The notes: a model not told the origin generated them from the sequence alone. 64,000 nucleotides of DNA from Tubulanus polymorphus (GCF_964204645.1 NC_134027.1:13692485-13756484); one strand, 5' to 3'; shown: positions 12,801-27,800, counted from the stretch's first letter. Made by a program: numbers and translations.

Positions 12801-15800
12801 TCAGTATTGTGCGCAAAACATTTTCAAAAAACGATCTGCCCCTTAAAACAGATTTTATGTGCGACCTTTCTGTTCTTACAAGACGTTCCCAAGCTCCACC
12901 AAAATGGGGAGAACTAGGTGGATTAAAATGCCACCTTGTACCCTTTTCACTTAAAAATTCAGAAAGACGCGACTGATTCCAATTAATCAAACACTCTGAG
13001 CTTTTTTTCGGCTCCGATAGAATTCGAACCGTTGTCACTAAACATTTCATCCGGTCGACCTCATCGACCTATATAATTACGGAGAAACGAATCAGTTTCC
13101 AAAGATTCCGCGTATTCCAAATGAATGGCCCGAGTTACCAGACATGTAAACAAACAAACCCACACTTTCAAATTAGACCTCCCTCTTTTTATGTACATGG
13201 GACCAAAATAATCCACTCCACAATGCTGAAATGGTCGACAATGACTCATGATTCGATATGCAGGTAAATCTGACATAAATGGAATCCTAGGGACAACCAA
13301 ACGACGTCGGCACCCAAAAAAACTAGAAATTACTCGTTAAGCAACAATTTGTGCTTTAATTGGCCAGTATTTCTGACGCGTAGAAGCAATCAGGCCCAGC
13401 GTGGTAATTTAGAAGATGTTCTTTGCGCATTAGTAGCTGTTATATGATGATTATAAGGTAAAAGCAATTGATGCCGCGCTTCTAACGGGACATAACAAGC
13501 ACTGTGTATTCTACCTCCAATACGGATACACGCGCCGTCAAAAAACTGATCTAAGCATTTCAGAGGATGCTGAGGTTTCAGCTTACCCTCTTGAAGAGAA
13601 GAGGATGCATCGGAAAAGCATTCTCGTTGAGATCCTGCCACTAAGCAGATCTCAGCAAATTTCAACTCATCAGGCTGCAAACGAGGGGTCGTTACCCTTT
13701 TAAATCTGAGACGAGGTATCACTGAGGCAAAATTCTTGATAGCTCTTATAACCCATGTGATTTCTCGCAATAAGGGATACCAACGCAAGAATCTCTCAGG
13801 ATATACAAGATCGTTGAGATCAAATGCGGGCTCACAGTCAAAAGACCCTAAAGTTCGATTCACAGTTGTTGCAACTTTTATATTTTCATCTTGATCAGAT
13901 ATAGAACCAACATGAGGTTGAGGTGACCAACTAGTTTCAGCTTGTTGAAGAAATTCTGGGCCATTAAACCATCTATGAGATGATGTTAAGGTGACCGCAG
14001 AAAGTCCTCGGGTACAATCGTCAGCGGGATTTGAATTTGAAGAAATGTACTTCCACTGTGATGGTGATGAATTTTCACAAATTTTGCTCACCTGATTCGC
14101 AACAAATGTCTTAAAACGCTCCTTTTCATTGTGTATATACCGTAAAAAAGTCTGAAAATCGGTCCAATAAACTAATAATAATAATAATAATAATATATTT
14201 TCTTATCTAAGAAATCTAAGAAATAATCGCTGCGCTTCACAATATAATACACAATACAGAAAATTGTTAAAATTACATAAGTTAGGTATACATGCATAAT
14301 AAAACAATACATAGAAGGTTTTAAGAGTAGGTTTGGCTAAAAAAGTATGTCTTAAGATTACGTTTAAAAATATCAACGGATGCACTTTCTCTCAGAGATA
14401 TTGGAAGTTTGTTCCAGAGGATTGGACTAATACATTTAAAAGATCGACTGCCGTACGAAATACGTGGAATTGGTTTGACTAGAATTGTTTTATCGTGGCT
14501 GGAACGCAGAGACCCGGTCGGAGACATGTGCACGGGAGTGCTAAACATTAGACTTTTGCACACACAAACACACGTTCATAGCTCATATAGACTACTATGT
14601 GGTGATGCTGTGATGCTGCTTGGCACGTGCACAATTGGTATGATAACAGGCTGAATAATCGTCATAGCAGAAGATGGGCGCTGTGTTTTCTGTTTGATAG
14701 AATTTGTAATAAATTGTAATTTCTTGTAACCTGAAAATACTATATACTATAGGTATAGGTCGAGGTCTGAATATTGTAGTGGTAAATTCCAGGATTTAAA
14801 ACGATCTAATACTAAACCCCGGTGTGTTAGCTTCTGCGGCCATACATTGGAAGAGGTTTCGTTTCCAAGACTCAATATTCAGCCATCTTCTGATATGTGA
14901 CATCATATGAATTTTATTTGAATATTTTTTCATATTGTGAAAAATATTTTTTTGAAAATGTAAAATAGTTTCCCTGCCGCGCCTACCTGTACCCTACAAA
15001 ATTTTGGACATAGACCATAAACAAATGTTTATCTTTGGTCTTATTTGACTATAAAATAATTCTTTAAGATAAAATACAATATGATCTTCTAGAAATTTGA
15101 AGTCACAAATTAAAAAGATTTTTCGAACAATGCCCTTACTCCAAACAACCTCTAACTTTCAAGGTAAACCACACTTTTCCCATGGGCAATTTATTTAGAA
15201 TTTCTTTCTTGGTTTATTTGAATCCCTTTGGGTCACAAGTAGAATGCAGAAAACCCAATTTGCTTTGCAGCTATATTTTAAATCATTTTCCATCAACTTA
15301 TTTGAATATAAAGGTGAGTAAATATCCCACAATAAATGAATAAATATAAAACGTTTATTCAAAAATTGAAAATATTTTGGGTGGTTGCTACCACCCTTCT
15401 CCAGTCTAAAATGCCAAATAGATACGCTTTAGAGAAGAAGGATGGTAGTAACCACCCGAAATATTTATAACTTTTAAATAAACTATTTAGATTCATTCAT
15501 TTATTGTGGGATTTTTACTTGTCGTCTCATCACAACATAGAATTTTTCAATTTCTGTATTTAAAGTAAAAAAACTGAAGGCAGCTGGTCTGGTTCTGGGT
15601 GCCATATTCTCAAACAAAAGACAGATGGTTATGTGACTTGCCAATGTAATCATTTTAGTACATTTTCAATACTGATGGACATTTCTGATATGGGGGTGAG
15701 TAACTGAGGTAGATAACTTGCAGATAACTTCAAATTGATTCTAAAATGAACATCATGCATGAAATTTGCAGTTAGAATTGATTGAATAGTTGTATATGAT

Positions 15801-18800
15801 TTCATATTTTGTTTTATAATGAGCCGTAGGTGCAGGAAAATCTCATGTAAACCTGTAACTTATCTTGTTCTGTTAACCAATATTCGAAAATAAAACATTC
15901 ATACTCGCCCTTAAATGTGTTTTTAATTTATTTTTTTTACTTTTCAGCATCAGCTGCTTAATCCGGTTACAGTCGAAATTATTACATACATCGCACTTTC
16001 AGTGTCTTGTTTTTTCCTGTTCATCTCATGTATGATTTTATGCTGCTTGCGAAGATTACATTCAAATGCTAATAACATCCATGTAAATCTGATGTTATGC
16101 ATTTTTATTGCGGAATTGATATTTCTTCTGGGAATTAACCGAGTGCAGCCTGTGGTAAGTACATAAGTTATTACTAGAATGTTATGTTGACAGTTTTTTG
16201 ACATGTATGGTGTTAAAACAAAGTCACTTGGGCATTTCATTCTCCTTAATAGTCAGATATCATTAAAAGTTCTCACTGACCAAAATTGAGTCCTTTTTTA
16301 TATATTTTTTTCTTGTTTAAATTTCAATTAAATGAATTTTTGCATACCGGTTGCCTACTTTACTTCACACCAGTTTGGCATGCCACTGGACCATTGGTCC
16401 TTTATTTTCCTTTAGTTTGTATCATCTCTGATTACTTGAATTAGTCTCTTTGTCTCTGGATTGTATAGTACAGCTTAGAATTAACTTCATCCTTTGGAAC
16501 CTGGATTATTTTACAACAATGCACTGAGCAGGACTGAATTAATTTTGGGTAAAACAAAGGAAACAAGTACCTATTTACCAAGCCTTGTAACTCATAAACC
16601 AGTAGAGTTAGAGCTTCACTGTAAATGGTAGGTTTGTAGTACTCTTTTCAAGGTTTCTTTTGATATATAGCATTTAGTAATCAAAATTTTTATCTGATTC
16701 TATGTAATCATCGTCAGAATCTGGCCCGTATCCGACATCCTCATCTTCTGAGCCTTCGTCGGCAATCAGTTCGAGGATTTCTTCATCTGTCAGAAATTTC
16801 CGAGGCATGTTTAGCAAAATAAACAATGCGAAAGACACACGTCTGTTTCCTGGTTGTCAAATCTACGAAACCGCCACCTGCCGATTCAACGCGAATTTCT
16901 CGAGAATTTTTAATTGTACGCTATGAGTTTGTGTACCGAAATGACTTCATTGGAGAGTTCCCAAGGCGCATACTGCTTGTCGTTACTAAATTTAAAACAT
17001 TCATTGTGCTATAGCCGATACAAGGCGAAACATCGAGATCAGTCCATTCGGCGTCATTTCGTTCTCTCGCAAATTTGTGAGAGCCGGTTCCAAAGGGTTA
17101 GCGAAAATTATGCATCGTTTGGGTGTCGAACGCATCTCGTTTATCGTTCCATTTGAAACGCATCGTACACGCGATTAGAACGTGTTTAAAACTGATACAA
17201 CGATGTACGGTACGCGTTTAATTTCTTTCCGAATCACCAATCATTTTCCGTTTTAAATGTAAACAAAACAAAAAATAAAGTTAACGATGTTAAGTTACTT
17301 CTAAGCTGTACCGTATATATATCTAATAATTGCTGTTGTATTTCATTATGCCTGAAGATGACAATTAGGATATAGTCGAAACATTGAACTACTAGCTTCA
17401 GTTACACTTTCGGACGGGTTTTTAGGCCAGCCGTAGGCTGAGCCTATTATTATACAAATGGAGCGAAATTTAAATGACATGGTTTCCAGAGCAAAGGCTC
17501 TTTGACTGTGCAACTGAGCATATATTCATACAAATCATTCATTAGACCATTATCCATTCTCCAAACTCTTATGAAGCTGAATTTAGAAAAAGGGCTTTAT
17601 TGAATTAATATGAGCTTTTTCGCGAAAATCTGAACGCAGAAGTATCTGTTTATAAAAGCAAATCAGAAAGCAAAGATTCCTCTATGATTGTTCACGTGGA
17701 CCCGCAGTATCGTCTACCATTTTACTTCCAGTGTTTTATTTTAAGATGTAAAATTGTATTTCAAGATCGAAAAGACTGCACATTGAATCAAATTTCTGCA
17801 AAAAATATCAAATCCAATTCTATTTTGTTTTATTGAGCAAATTATAGAAAATTCAATTCTATTCCGCATTCAAATCAATAAGGCCAAGGGAAAGATTTTT
17901 GTGAGGTATTTGTTCCTGCCAGCTCCAGTCGCTGTCTGTGCTACTTATGAAAACACGATTGTATTGTGTGAATAATAAGTGTCAACTCATGAGCTGGGAT
18001 ATTTTGACAAATATCATCCACAGAATGCATCATTTGCCATTTTATGAAAAGCTGACAGACTGGCCATAGTGCCCCTTGGGGCTCTTGTTTCGTTATTATT
18101 TTGGGATTCTCTCTACATCGCGTCAACACGGATATAGTGTTTTATCAATCGTGATTGTGATGGGTATTCTATGGAAAGGGATCTTTAATACATGAGACAG
18201 GTATTTTTGATTAGCCAATTATCATACAATTGTTGTCACCAGTACTCATTTGTAGGTGGAAAAAAAGTTTTTTTGCAAAATATCAAAAGATTTTAACTCG
18301 TAGTCTTGATATTTTATAATTAAATAGCACTGTCATAAGATACATCTCCTCACATGGAATTGGAATGACCCAATGCTAGCTCATGGCACCAGGGGGAGTT
18401 AATTTTGAATCATATACAATTTGTCTATTTATGTATATTTTCTAACCACAATCAATGGCAAAGTTGTAGCTCATGATTTGCTCTGTTATTGATGTGAGAT
18501 GCAATGTAACTGATTTTGGTATATGGTCACCAAGAAGTGTTGAATTGTAGAATAACTTACTAGTTCCACATTGTATTTAGGCCCATACATAAGAATACTT
18601 TGTTACCACAAACAATTGCAAAGTTGTAGCTCATAACATGTTATATGATTGTGGTGAGTTTCAAGGTCATTGGTTTTTGTATATGTTCACCAGAGGGCAT
18701 TGAATAGCCAAATCATTTAGTATTCTTATAATGTATTGGTCCCTAGGCATATTTTGTAACCACAATCAATTGCACAGTTATAGCTGGTGACATTCTCTAT

Positions 18801-21800
18801 GATTGTGGTGGGTTTAAAGGTGTAATTTCCTCTTAATACGTCCACCAGGGGCATCACATACTGAAATTTTCTGATTATTGAGCATTTACTCGAAGTGGGC
18901 GCAGTGTCCTTGGATATCTAGTTTATTGGAGCTAAACACATTTTCGGACACAAAAACATGTTTTCAGTTGGAGAAATGTTTCCTGCTGAAATGTTTTTTT
19001 GATGACCTTGGTGTGCTAATTAGAGCATTATGCTTCGAATTGCAAATTTTATTAAATTTTTATCTCCAATGAATATCAATTCCAATTCAAATTTACTTTA
19101 TTGAGCGAATAAAACAAAATCCAGTTCAATTTTGTTTTATTAAACAAATTTCAGAAAATCCAATTCATTTTCTATTCGGCATTCAAATCAATAAGACTAA
19201 GAGAGAAGATCTGAGCTATTTTTTCATGCCAGCTCCACATCTGTGCCACTTATGAAACCATAATTATACTGTGTAAATTATATTGACTCTGAGTGGTGAG
19301 TGTATTTTGACAAATATAACCCACAGAATGTATCATTTGCCAAATCCGACTGGCTGGCTATAGTGCCCCTTGGGGCTCTTGTATAATTTACTAATGCAGA
19401 TATTCTGTCTCTTTACAGCTCTTGTGTAAAATTACAGCGATTATGTTGCATTATTTCTTCATGTGTGCCTTTGCATGGATGTTTGTTGAAAGTCTTCACC
19501 TTTACCGAATGCTTTCTGAAATTCGTGATGTCAACTCTGGTTCAATGAAATTTTATTACGCTGTTGGATATGTTATCCCTGGGATAGTAGTCGGCTTTGC
19601 TGTCGGTTTACACACAGATGGCTATGGAAATAGTAGGTTTTGCTGGTTATCGACTAATGACAACATCATATGGAGTTTCATCGGTCCTGTCTGCATTGTG
19701 TATGTTGTAAGTATTCAAGCAAATGATGATGGTGTGGTTTGTTGAACTATTGTACCCGTTTTGTTGCTAGAACATCTCTAGTTTCTCCCATATTTAAGTG
19801 TTTTTAGTCCTCACGCTACTAGATTTACTGGAGAGAATTATCTTAGGGATCTAGGGGCTTGTATTTTACTCATATTATCTGTTTTATAGGGTTTTCTTAT
19901 GGTTGGAATCTGACCATTGGACAGAAAAAACTATTGGGTTTAAAAGCCTCCTTTGAATTGAAATTCAAACAATTCATATCTAAAGAATCACTTCGTTGTG
20001 TTGATCCATGGATTCTAAAGCATTTGAATTTAGAGTCCATGGCTAAATATAAGGCCATGCTTGTTTTAGTGTTTTTCTGCGTATGGATACATGGCAGCAC
20101 TGATTTAATTCTACAAATACAATAAGAGGATGAAGCTTAGGACTACAATTTGGACAACTGTTATACTCTTATGTTTATTTTTTTTCTTCCACACAACTTC
20201 TAATTAATTTCTTTGTCAATTCTAAGTGGATCTACATGAAATGTTCAGGATATGTTCAGCTTATCAAGTAGCACAAACCACATGTAGGAATTATTGATAG
20301 ACATCTCCATTTGTCCGCTTGTGGGAATTATACATATTCTAATTTTAAATGTCAAAAAGTGGTTGAGTGAAAAAAATGATTATTTCATTTCACCGTGACA
20401 TCAGCAAGAAAGTTGTAGCTAACAACAACGCTGGTTCCAAAGTAAGAAGACCCCAGTTATGAAAAATTACCTTTATCTTTTACGTTTGGATGCCTCATGG
20501 ACATCAGAATGGGTTTTTTCAGCCCTAGCTCATAATCTGTAACGGATAGAAAGGTGCACTCACAGGATCTTTATGAACTCAGAGTCCACTTATTATTTAC
20601 TCTTATTAAACTATTTTACAGTTGCTAACCACCATTTTGTTAGGGTATTTTTGTCCAGTATTGTTCGGTCATTTTTTGTCTCCTTTTTCAAGACAATTTG
20701 TGATGCGTATTTCATCATATTTCATCTGTCCCTGGATGGATTTTGACAGTTTTAGCAACATTTAAACCACATGAATCTCTAGGTTACAGTCATTTAAAAT
20801 TCATTTCTCAAAACTTCCAACAATGCGACATAAGAGCGGTATAAAAATCGGTGGCCAGTTTTTGCCGCGCGCGTAAAAACTCAGGGTACTCATTATTTTC
20901 AGAAATAAGTTTCTAAAAAATTCGAACATTTCAGGATTTGTGGGCATGAACGCCCCCTTTCAAATAAAGTTTAAAATTTTTCCGATGCGGGAATTCAAGT
21001 TTGTGGGCGTCCGTTTTTCATTTCACTATCTTTTTCAGATCTGTTTCTACGGAAAATGGCTTTAATTGTTGATGCATTAATCAAAAAGAGTTCATGCTAT
21101 CACTTCAATGAAAATGGGTAAAAAAGATTATTGTGCTATTAATTAAATCTTGTGGCAATAAGAGGATGTTCCCGAGAAAATCTTCAGAGTACCCCACGTA
21201 GATGTTGTTCAGTTCCACAAGCTTCCGTCGATTGATCGTGTTTGTGATGACTGGGTGCAAGCTTTGAAAGCACTTATGTCTGACTTTCATGTGAACGTGA
21301 ATACATGCATGTGCTCGAACCATTTTGAACTAGGAAAACCAACCGTAATGCATCCTACTCCGAGGCTTTTGAAAATAGGTGATCTACCACCCAGTGAAAG
21401 TTAGTGAAGCTTACCGAAGAAGCCGCAGCATCAAGTGTAAAGAAAGGCGTTTGCGAAGAAACAAGATCCACCGGCCTGCAAACAACTCCTGGACAAGGTT
21501 TGCAGTTCGTTATCAGATGTTAGGAACTTTACTGGTTTTGAGAACTCATCAGTATTTGAAATGGTTTACAGGTGGTTACTTCCTGTTGCATCGAAAATGA
21601 CATATTGGCGTGGCACAGAAACCAATACTGATGTCCTTGACATAGATCTACATCATGAGCACGGACCACAAAGGAAACTTTCCTACGAGCAAGAATTTTC
21701 TTAGTTATGCTTTGTTTAAGATTAGGCCTCACAATTTCGGACCTGGCGTTCAGATTTAATGTCAGCAATGAGCACGTCTCCAGAGTTTTCCGGATTTGGC

Positions 21801-24800
21801 TATGTCTTATGTCTCGTGACCTGTCATTTCTCATTATCTGGCCAACGAAGGAAGATATCAAGCGAAGTTTACCACTAATATATCGGAAGTACTCTCCTAA
21901 AGTGAGGTGCATAATCGATTGCACGGAATGCTTCGTTGAGGTACCATCTGCTCTAGATCTGCAAGCGATATTCTATAGTGACTATAAGCATCATACGACA
22001 GCTAAATTCTTAGTGGCCATGTCACCAACAGGCCTGATAAGTTATTTGTCAAAATTTTATGGTGGGAGTGCAAGTGATAAGTTCATTGTAAATGACTGCA
22101 AGCTGCTAGATTTGTTAGAGCAAGGTGATCAAATATTAGCTGATAGAGGTTTAAAAATTCAAGAAAAATTCATGTCACTTAGAGCGACAATAGCTATCCC
22201 ACCCAGTGTGAAGAAAGGTAAACAGCTATTGCCGAGGATGCCGAGAAAACTTCCAGGATAGCAAATACAAGGATCTTCATAGAGAAATGCATAGCAAGGG
22301 TGAAGTACTTCCAAATACTGACAAATACTATCCCAGCAACTCTACTGCCACTAATGGATGATATAGTGACTGTGTGCTGTGCCTTAACCAACTTGCTGCC
22401 ACCACTCTGTGAATGACACTGAAATATCAAAATAATATATATATATTCAGAGTAAAGTATTCATTTAACAATAACAACTGCCCATTCATAATTATAGTCA
22501 CAAATTAACCTAATTAGTAACTGCCTAAGGACTATTCGAGACAATTAGCCATTGAATGACCATGAGTTATGAACATATGGTATATGATGAACACCTATAC
22601 TGATAACAATGAGTCTACTAGCAAATTTTGACTGTCTGGACATTCTGGGATGGGGCCACTGTTCACTATAGAGAGGTAAGATGCTCATTTGGTACCAGAA
22701 AAAGTGTTCACTGTTCACTATAGAGAGGTGTTCACTAAGTGGAGGTTCTGTTTAATTGAAAATGAATAGGGAAAATTTGGTTCCGGGCAAAAAGTGTTCA
22801 TCAAGGGAGGTGTTCACTAAATAGAGGTGTTCACTAAGGGAGGTTTTACTGTATAAGAATATCATATAATGTATTAGCAATGAAGTCATATATGTGTTTA
22901 GTATGTATCTATACTTAAATATTTGAAATATCAATAAAATTCATAGCTGTACATATACGATTAACCATCTTTGCATTTCCATTCAACAGTATTTCCCTCG
23001 ACCGATGCGCAAATGCAATGGAACCACTGGTCACAGTTCATGCATTGGATTGAATTGTCATCGGCCGAAACTTCCCATCTTTCTAGACAAGGATTATCGC
23101 ATAAAGGACATAAGTGGATACCCTCGCCTCCAGTAATTACTGGTAACACTAGTTCCTGGTAGAAGTACTTGAGATGCTCCACCTGCCATTCCCAGTACAC
23201 AGGATCAAACAGAATCTACGAATAAAAAAAAATGAAATTAATTTTTTGCTTAACCCTTTCAGTGCTGACTAATTAATACCCTAAAGTGCTAGAGATAATT
23301 TTAAAATTTTGAAAAATCCCACCCTAGTGTGTTGAATAACGGGAATACCACTATAGTGTGTCTACCCCGCGGCGCGGTGTATTGTAAGTTACTAATATTT
23401 CACTATGTCTGACTAGTGTGCAATTTTTCAAGAGACATAACTATTAATTACTAATTACATCAATACACTGCAGTGCGGTGTACTAGCAAAATCCATCACT
23501 GATTTATACACCGCACTGCGGTGTAGACGCACTGAAAGGGTTAAAAGGGTATGAGTTTCATCGAAACTCATCCAGCTACATACAAGACACCACAGATTTC
23601 ATCAACAAACTCGCAAACATCAAAGACCTCCCAGCAGACACCCTACTCATCACTATGGACGTCACAGCTCTCTACACCAGCATACCACATGAAGATGGAC
23701 TCACCGCGATTTCCAGAACCTTACCTAACAACGAAAACTCGCAGACCATCATCGATCTCACCAAGTTCATACTTAAACACAACTACTTCAAATTCAACGG
23801 ATCGCTCTACATCCAGACCAAGGGTACAGCTATGGGCACCTGAATGGCCCCCCAATACGCCAACATATTCATGTCTGTCCTTGAAGAAGACTTCCTCCAA
23901 ACACAGCAGCACTCACCACTTATACAATCGCTTCATCGACGACGTCTTCATCATTTGGACGCATGGGCTTGAAAAACTACTTGAATTCCACAGAAACTTC
24001 ACCAACTTTCATCCAGCCATCGAACTCAACCTCGAACACTCGCCTTTTCAAATTCCTTTTTTAGACACTCTAGTCAAAATCATCAACGGCAAACTCGAAA
24101 CATCGCTCTACAGAAAACCAACTGACACCTACAGCTACCTTCACGGCACCAGCTATCACTCACCAAACACCACGAGATCCATCTTCTTTAGTCAGGCCAT
24201 CCGGTACCACAGAATCTGCTCCAACACTCAAGACCGCGACCAACACCTACAACAACTGAAAAATGCGTTCCACCAACTCCAGTACAACCCTGAAACCATT
24301 GACCAACAAATCACTCGCGCTACTCACATACCCAGAGAAAGAACACTAATACAACCCGCCAACATCTGAAGAAACCGAAAGAATCCCCATAGCAGTCACC
24401 TACAGTCCGCGCCTACGCAGAATCCAACGAATCATATCAGATCTCCAACCCATAATCGAAGACATAATCGATAACAAATACACGCGCCCCTGCAACAAAT
24501 CTATATGTCAACTCTGCCCTCTCATCAACTCATCACCGACCGTCATCGCAGCCAACAACCAACAACTCACTGGACAAGTCACTGGACCCTACACATGCAA
24601 CTCCACCAACGTTGTTTGTGCCATCACATGAGATATCTGCCCTGGAACCAGCTACATCAGAGAAACTGGACAAACATTACGTCAACGCTTGAACAGTCAC
24701 AAATTTGATATCAGACAAGAAAATGGATAAACCTATCGGCGAACATTTCAATCATCCGAACCACACCATCAATAACCTAAAAGTGACCGCGTTACATGAA

Positions 24801-27800
24801 ATGAACACTTCTAATAAGCATTCGCGTGAAATCATGGAACAAAAACTTATTCAACGCGGTGATACTGTTAATCTTGGCCTCAATCGCGATCTAGGATTCA
24901 TGTCCCACTACAGAACGTAATTTCGTTTGTTTTTCCGTTGTATCTGGACTTATCTCGGACTTCCATTTCTTGTTATTCGTTGCTCTTAGATACCATCTGT
25001 TTATTTTACTTTGATTTAGTTTCATTTTGATTTATTTCTCTTTGATTTGTTTCAGTATGTTGTTCCTTAATTAATTAATAATCTACTCACTCACCTAGTT
25101 ATTAATCATCATGTCACTCATCATTTATTTGTAATTACTCTTCTCACTCAGTCCTTTGTAATTATTGTCAGTCTACCTATAAATACTGTTGTTTTTCCAT
25201 TGACTATACTCATTCACCTGATGAAGCTTATATTCATAAGAAGCGAAAGCTCGTGTGTCATTAAATAGTTAACCTATACAGTATTACTCGTCTCGGTACT
25301 TATTTTAAACTTGGTTAACATGGCTACTCTACGAATAAGTCCAGCATGTATGTTTCTGGAATTCCTCTTGCAATAAGCTCCCGTACTGCATGATTTATAT
25401 TATTTAGGAGCAAACACCTGCTGACATGGTCATCTGTTTGAGCCTTTATACCAGTTAGGGCTACAGATCTCGGACAAATGAGGTGTATATCCTCAAAACG
25501 TTGTGCCAGTGAATCAGCTACCTAGTTAAGATATAATTTTTGAGTAAGAGCGTTCAGATTGTATCCTGCATGCTTTCAAATGAAAGGTGCACTGACATCC
25601 TTGACAAGAGTATTCGGTATTGCATTTGATCGATTGAATGATTATCAACATTTGAACAAATAAGCTTTTACCTTATAGTTCTTTGGACTGGGATCAAATG
25701 ATATTGGATTTAAGGAATATTTTTTCGTTCGGAGTTCATCTTTCCTAATTGTAATTTCAGAAATTTGTTTTGGCGTAATATTCTTCGTCGACGATCGGTT
25801 CCATTGACAAGCAAATTCAGTACATGACTTACTATTCGGTTCCCTTTCAATAGCATGTTGTATTTTATACGATGCCTCAATGATATGGTTGCAGGTTTTG
25901 CTGAATCCGGCAGTACATGTGCACCAAGAACTCAAAATGTTGCTTTCGTTGTCGAATGCAATCCGGAAACTTCTTGCAGAATCATTGATCTTTTGTGATG
26001 GTAAGACGTCACACTTTATCACCAGCGTTCTTCTGATAATCGGACTAAAAACTAAACACCCACAAAGCCACTTGCAAAATACGAATATGCGCTTATAGCT
26101 TAATATCTGCCGATGTAGTCAGCAACATGTTCTTTCTTGCTGATGATATAACAAAATATCTTCCCCATATCCATGTTTTTTGGCCACAGCTCTACCTCCC
26201 TTCTCCACCCACTCAAGGCAAGTGGATCACTTTGCAAATGTGCAGACGTGAATTGTATTCATTTTTAAGCTTAACTTTTCTCTCTTCCTCTGTGGTTTTA
26301 ATCGGGATTTTCTCGTCCCAAGTACTTACCGACCGCGATATCAAAACATCTTTCGTACCTCACGTACTTATGCCTTGTTCGGCCAGATAATCCTTCAAAA
26401 ACCCAACGTTGGCATATTTAATGTCTTCGAGATCCATACCATTTGAATTGAAATACATTAATATAAAATATCAACAATTAAAGCCATTTTCCGTAGAAAC
26501 AGATTTGAAAAAGATAGTGAAATGAAAAATGGATGCCCATAAACTCGAATTCCCGCATCAGAAACAGCGCTGAAACTTGGAATGATAATAAACGCGCTGC
26601 AGTTAAAAAGCTGTAGAATGAATATTTTGGGAAAGATATCTTGAAATTTTTAACTTCATTTGAAAGGGGGCGTTCATGCGTACAAATCCTGAAATGTTCG
26701 AATTTTTTAGAAACTTATTTCTGAAAATAACAAACTTCAAAGTTGAGTACCCTGAATTTATACGCGCGCGGCAAAAACTGACCACCGATTTTTATATCGC
26801 TTTCATGTCGCATTGTTGGAAGTTTGAGAAATGAATTTTACATTACTGTAAACTAGAGATTCATGCGGTTTAAATGTTGCTAAAACTGTCAAAATCCATC
26901 CAGGGACAGATGAAATACGATAAAACACGCATCACAAATTGTCTTGAAAAATGAGACAAAAGTACCTAAACAAAATGGCGGCTAGCAACTGTAAAATGGT
27001 TAATTCCTTGGTAACAAGTTTATACCATTTTGTTAACTTTAACCTTGTAATTGAGTTCAAAAACTTAAATGCAGTTACAAAGTCTTGGTTCCTTTCATTT
27101 TTAGGATTAACTTTGTTGATCCTTGAATAGAATGGTCTGAGAGTAACATTCTGTTTGCTCTTGGTGGCACACCAATCGTAACCACTAGATATACACAGCT
27201 GATATTTTGTCATTACGAGGGAAATAGGTGTTGGAATTGATATGGCAAGTTTAATCCATCAGCTCTTAGGCATTTGAAATTACATGTACTGGAGAAAGTG
27301 TAAACAATTACAATGAATTTTCACCTTCATGACGTTCGGCCATCATATTGAAAATTTTCTTCTTTGTTTATTAGCAACTCTGTCATACTACACAAAAAAG
27401 TTTATGCGGAATAACAAGTAAACATTGATAAAATGAAGTGTGTATAATCTTGTCCTAAATTAATCAAAATGAGTAGAGGATTTCAAATATGACAGTCATT
27501 TGGGAATTGTTCATATATAGGGGCCACTAACACTGCGCCTTTTGGTTGATCAGTCACATGAGTATGATTTTAAACAATTCGTCATTTTCTTTCGTTAGAT
27601 CAATATCGGTGTATTTTTCATGGCTGTCAAAGCAAGTTGCAATGTGAAATCCCCAGAAGACTTACATTTACTAAGGTATTTTTTGTATAATTTAGTGAAA
27701 AATTTATTTTTAGTTACAAGATGCTCATGATTCTAATCAGTAACACTAATTGACGAGAATGTTCATGATTCAAATACTTCAATGGAAACAAATTAAAAAG

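Larger units (their letters stand above)
23226..25327 (+). mobile_element. Penelope-like element with 11-bp target duplication
   Basis: Flanked by TCTACGAATAA at 23215-23225 and 25328-25338. Carries a degraded reverse transcriptase/GIY-YIG frame on the + strand and a 3' end with a hammerhead-like motif at 25218. A 287-bp MITE occupies its 5' part (23254-23540). The insertion splits the minus-strand gene of the Harbinger-type element. Confidence 0.85.
22960..26437 (-). pseudogene. Second Harbinger-element protein: SAP-like, SWIM and PHD zinc fingers, interrupted
   Basis: Reading from ATG at 26437: MDLEDIKYANVGFLKDYLAE, a SAP-like helix pair, broken by a stop after GIST. 26022-25645 encodes a SWIM-type finger (SSWCTCTAGFSKTCNHIIEA). 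25530-25328 continues with RELIARGIPETYMLDLFVE. The frame then continues at 23225, past the inserted Penelope, with VYWEWQVEHLKYFYQE and a PHD-like finger (CPLCDNPC, CMNCDQWFHCIC), ending near 22961. ISL2EU elements often carry a second protein with such fingers. I do not see a clear YqaJ nuclease. Confidence 0.72.
20607..27002. mobile_element. Harbinger/ISL2EU-like DNA transposon, about 6.4 kb with nested insertions
   Basis: Long inverted repeats at 20607-21073 and 26469-27002 frame two opposed coding regions: a + strand THAP/DDE transposase remnant (about 21090-22410) and a minus-strand protein (22960-26437). A Penelope element with a piggyBac-type MITE (23226-25327) interrupts the second frame. 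The two-gene layout with THAP and DDE_4-type domains fits ISL2EU elements of the PIF/Harbinger group. Exact ends are uncertain by a few bases. The element sits in the CELSR TM5 intron. It is decayed. Confidence 0.82.

Noticed and set aside
19859-20125. Additional CELSR exon after TM5
   Set aside because: The frame has no similarity to the family. The TM5 continuation is found with correct phase at 27599.
21707-22261. Domesticated host DDE gene
   Set aside because: Stops and frame changes on both sides, and flanking inverted repeats, mark it as a transposon remnant.
22961-23200. Host PHD-finger gene on the minus strand
   Set aside because: It lies between the long inverted repeats and its frame continues across the Penelope insertion into the rest of the transposon protein.
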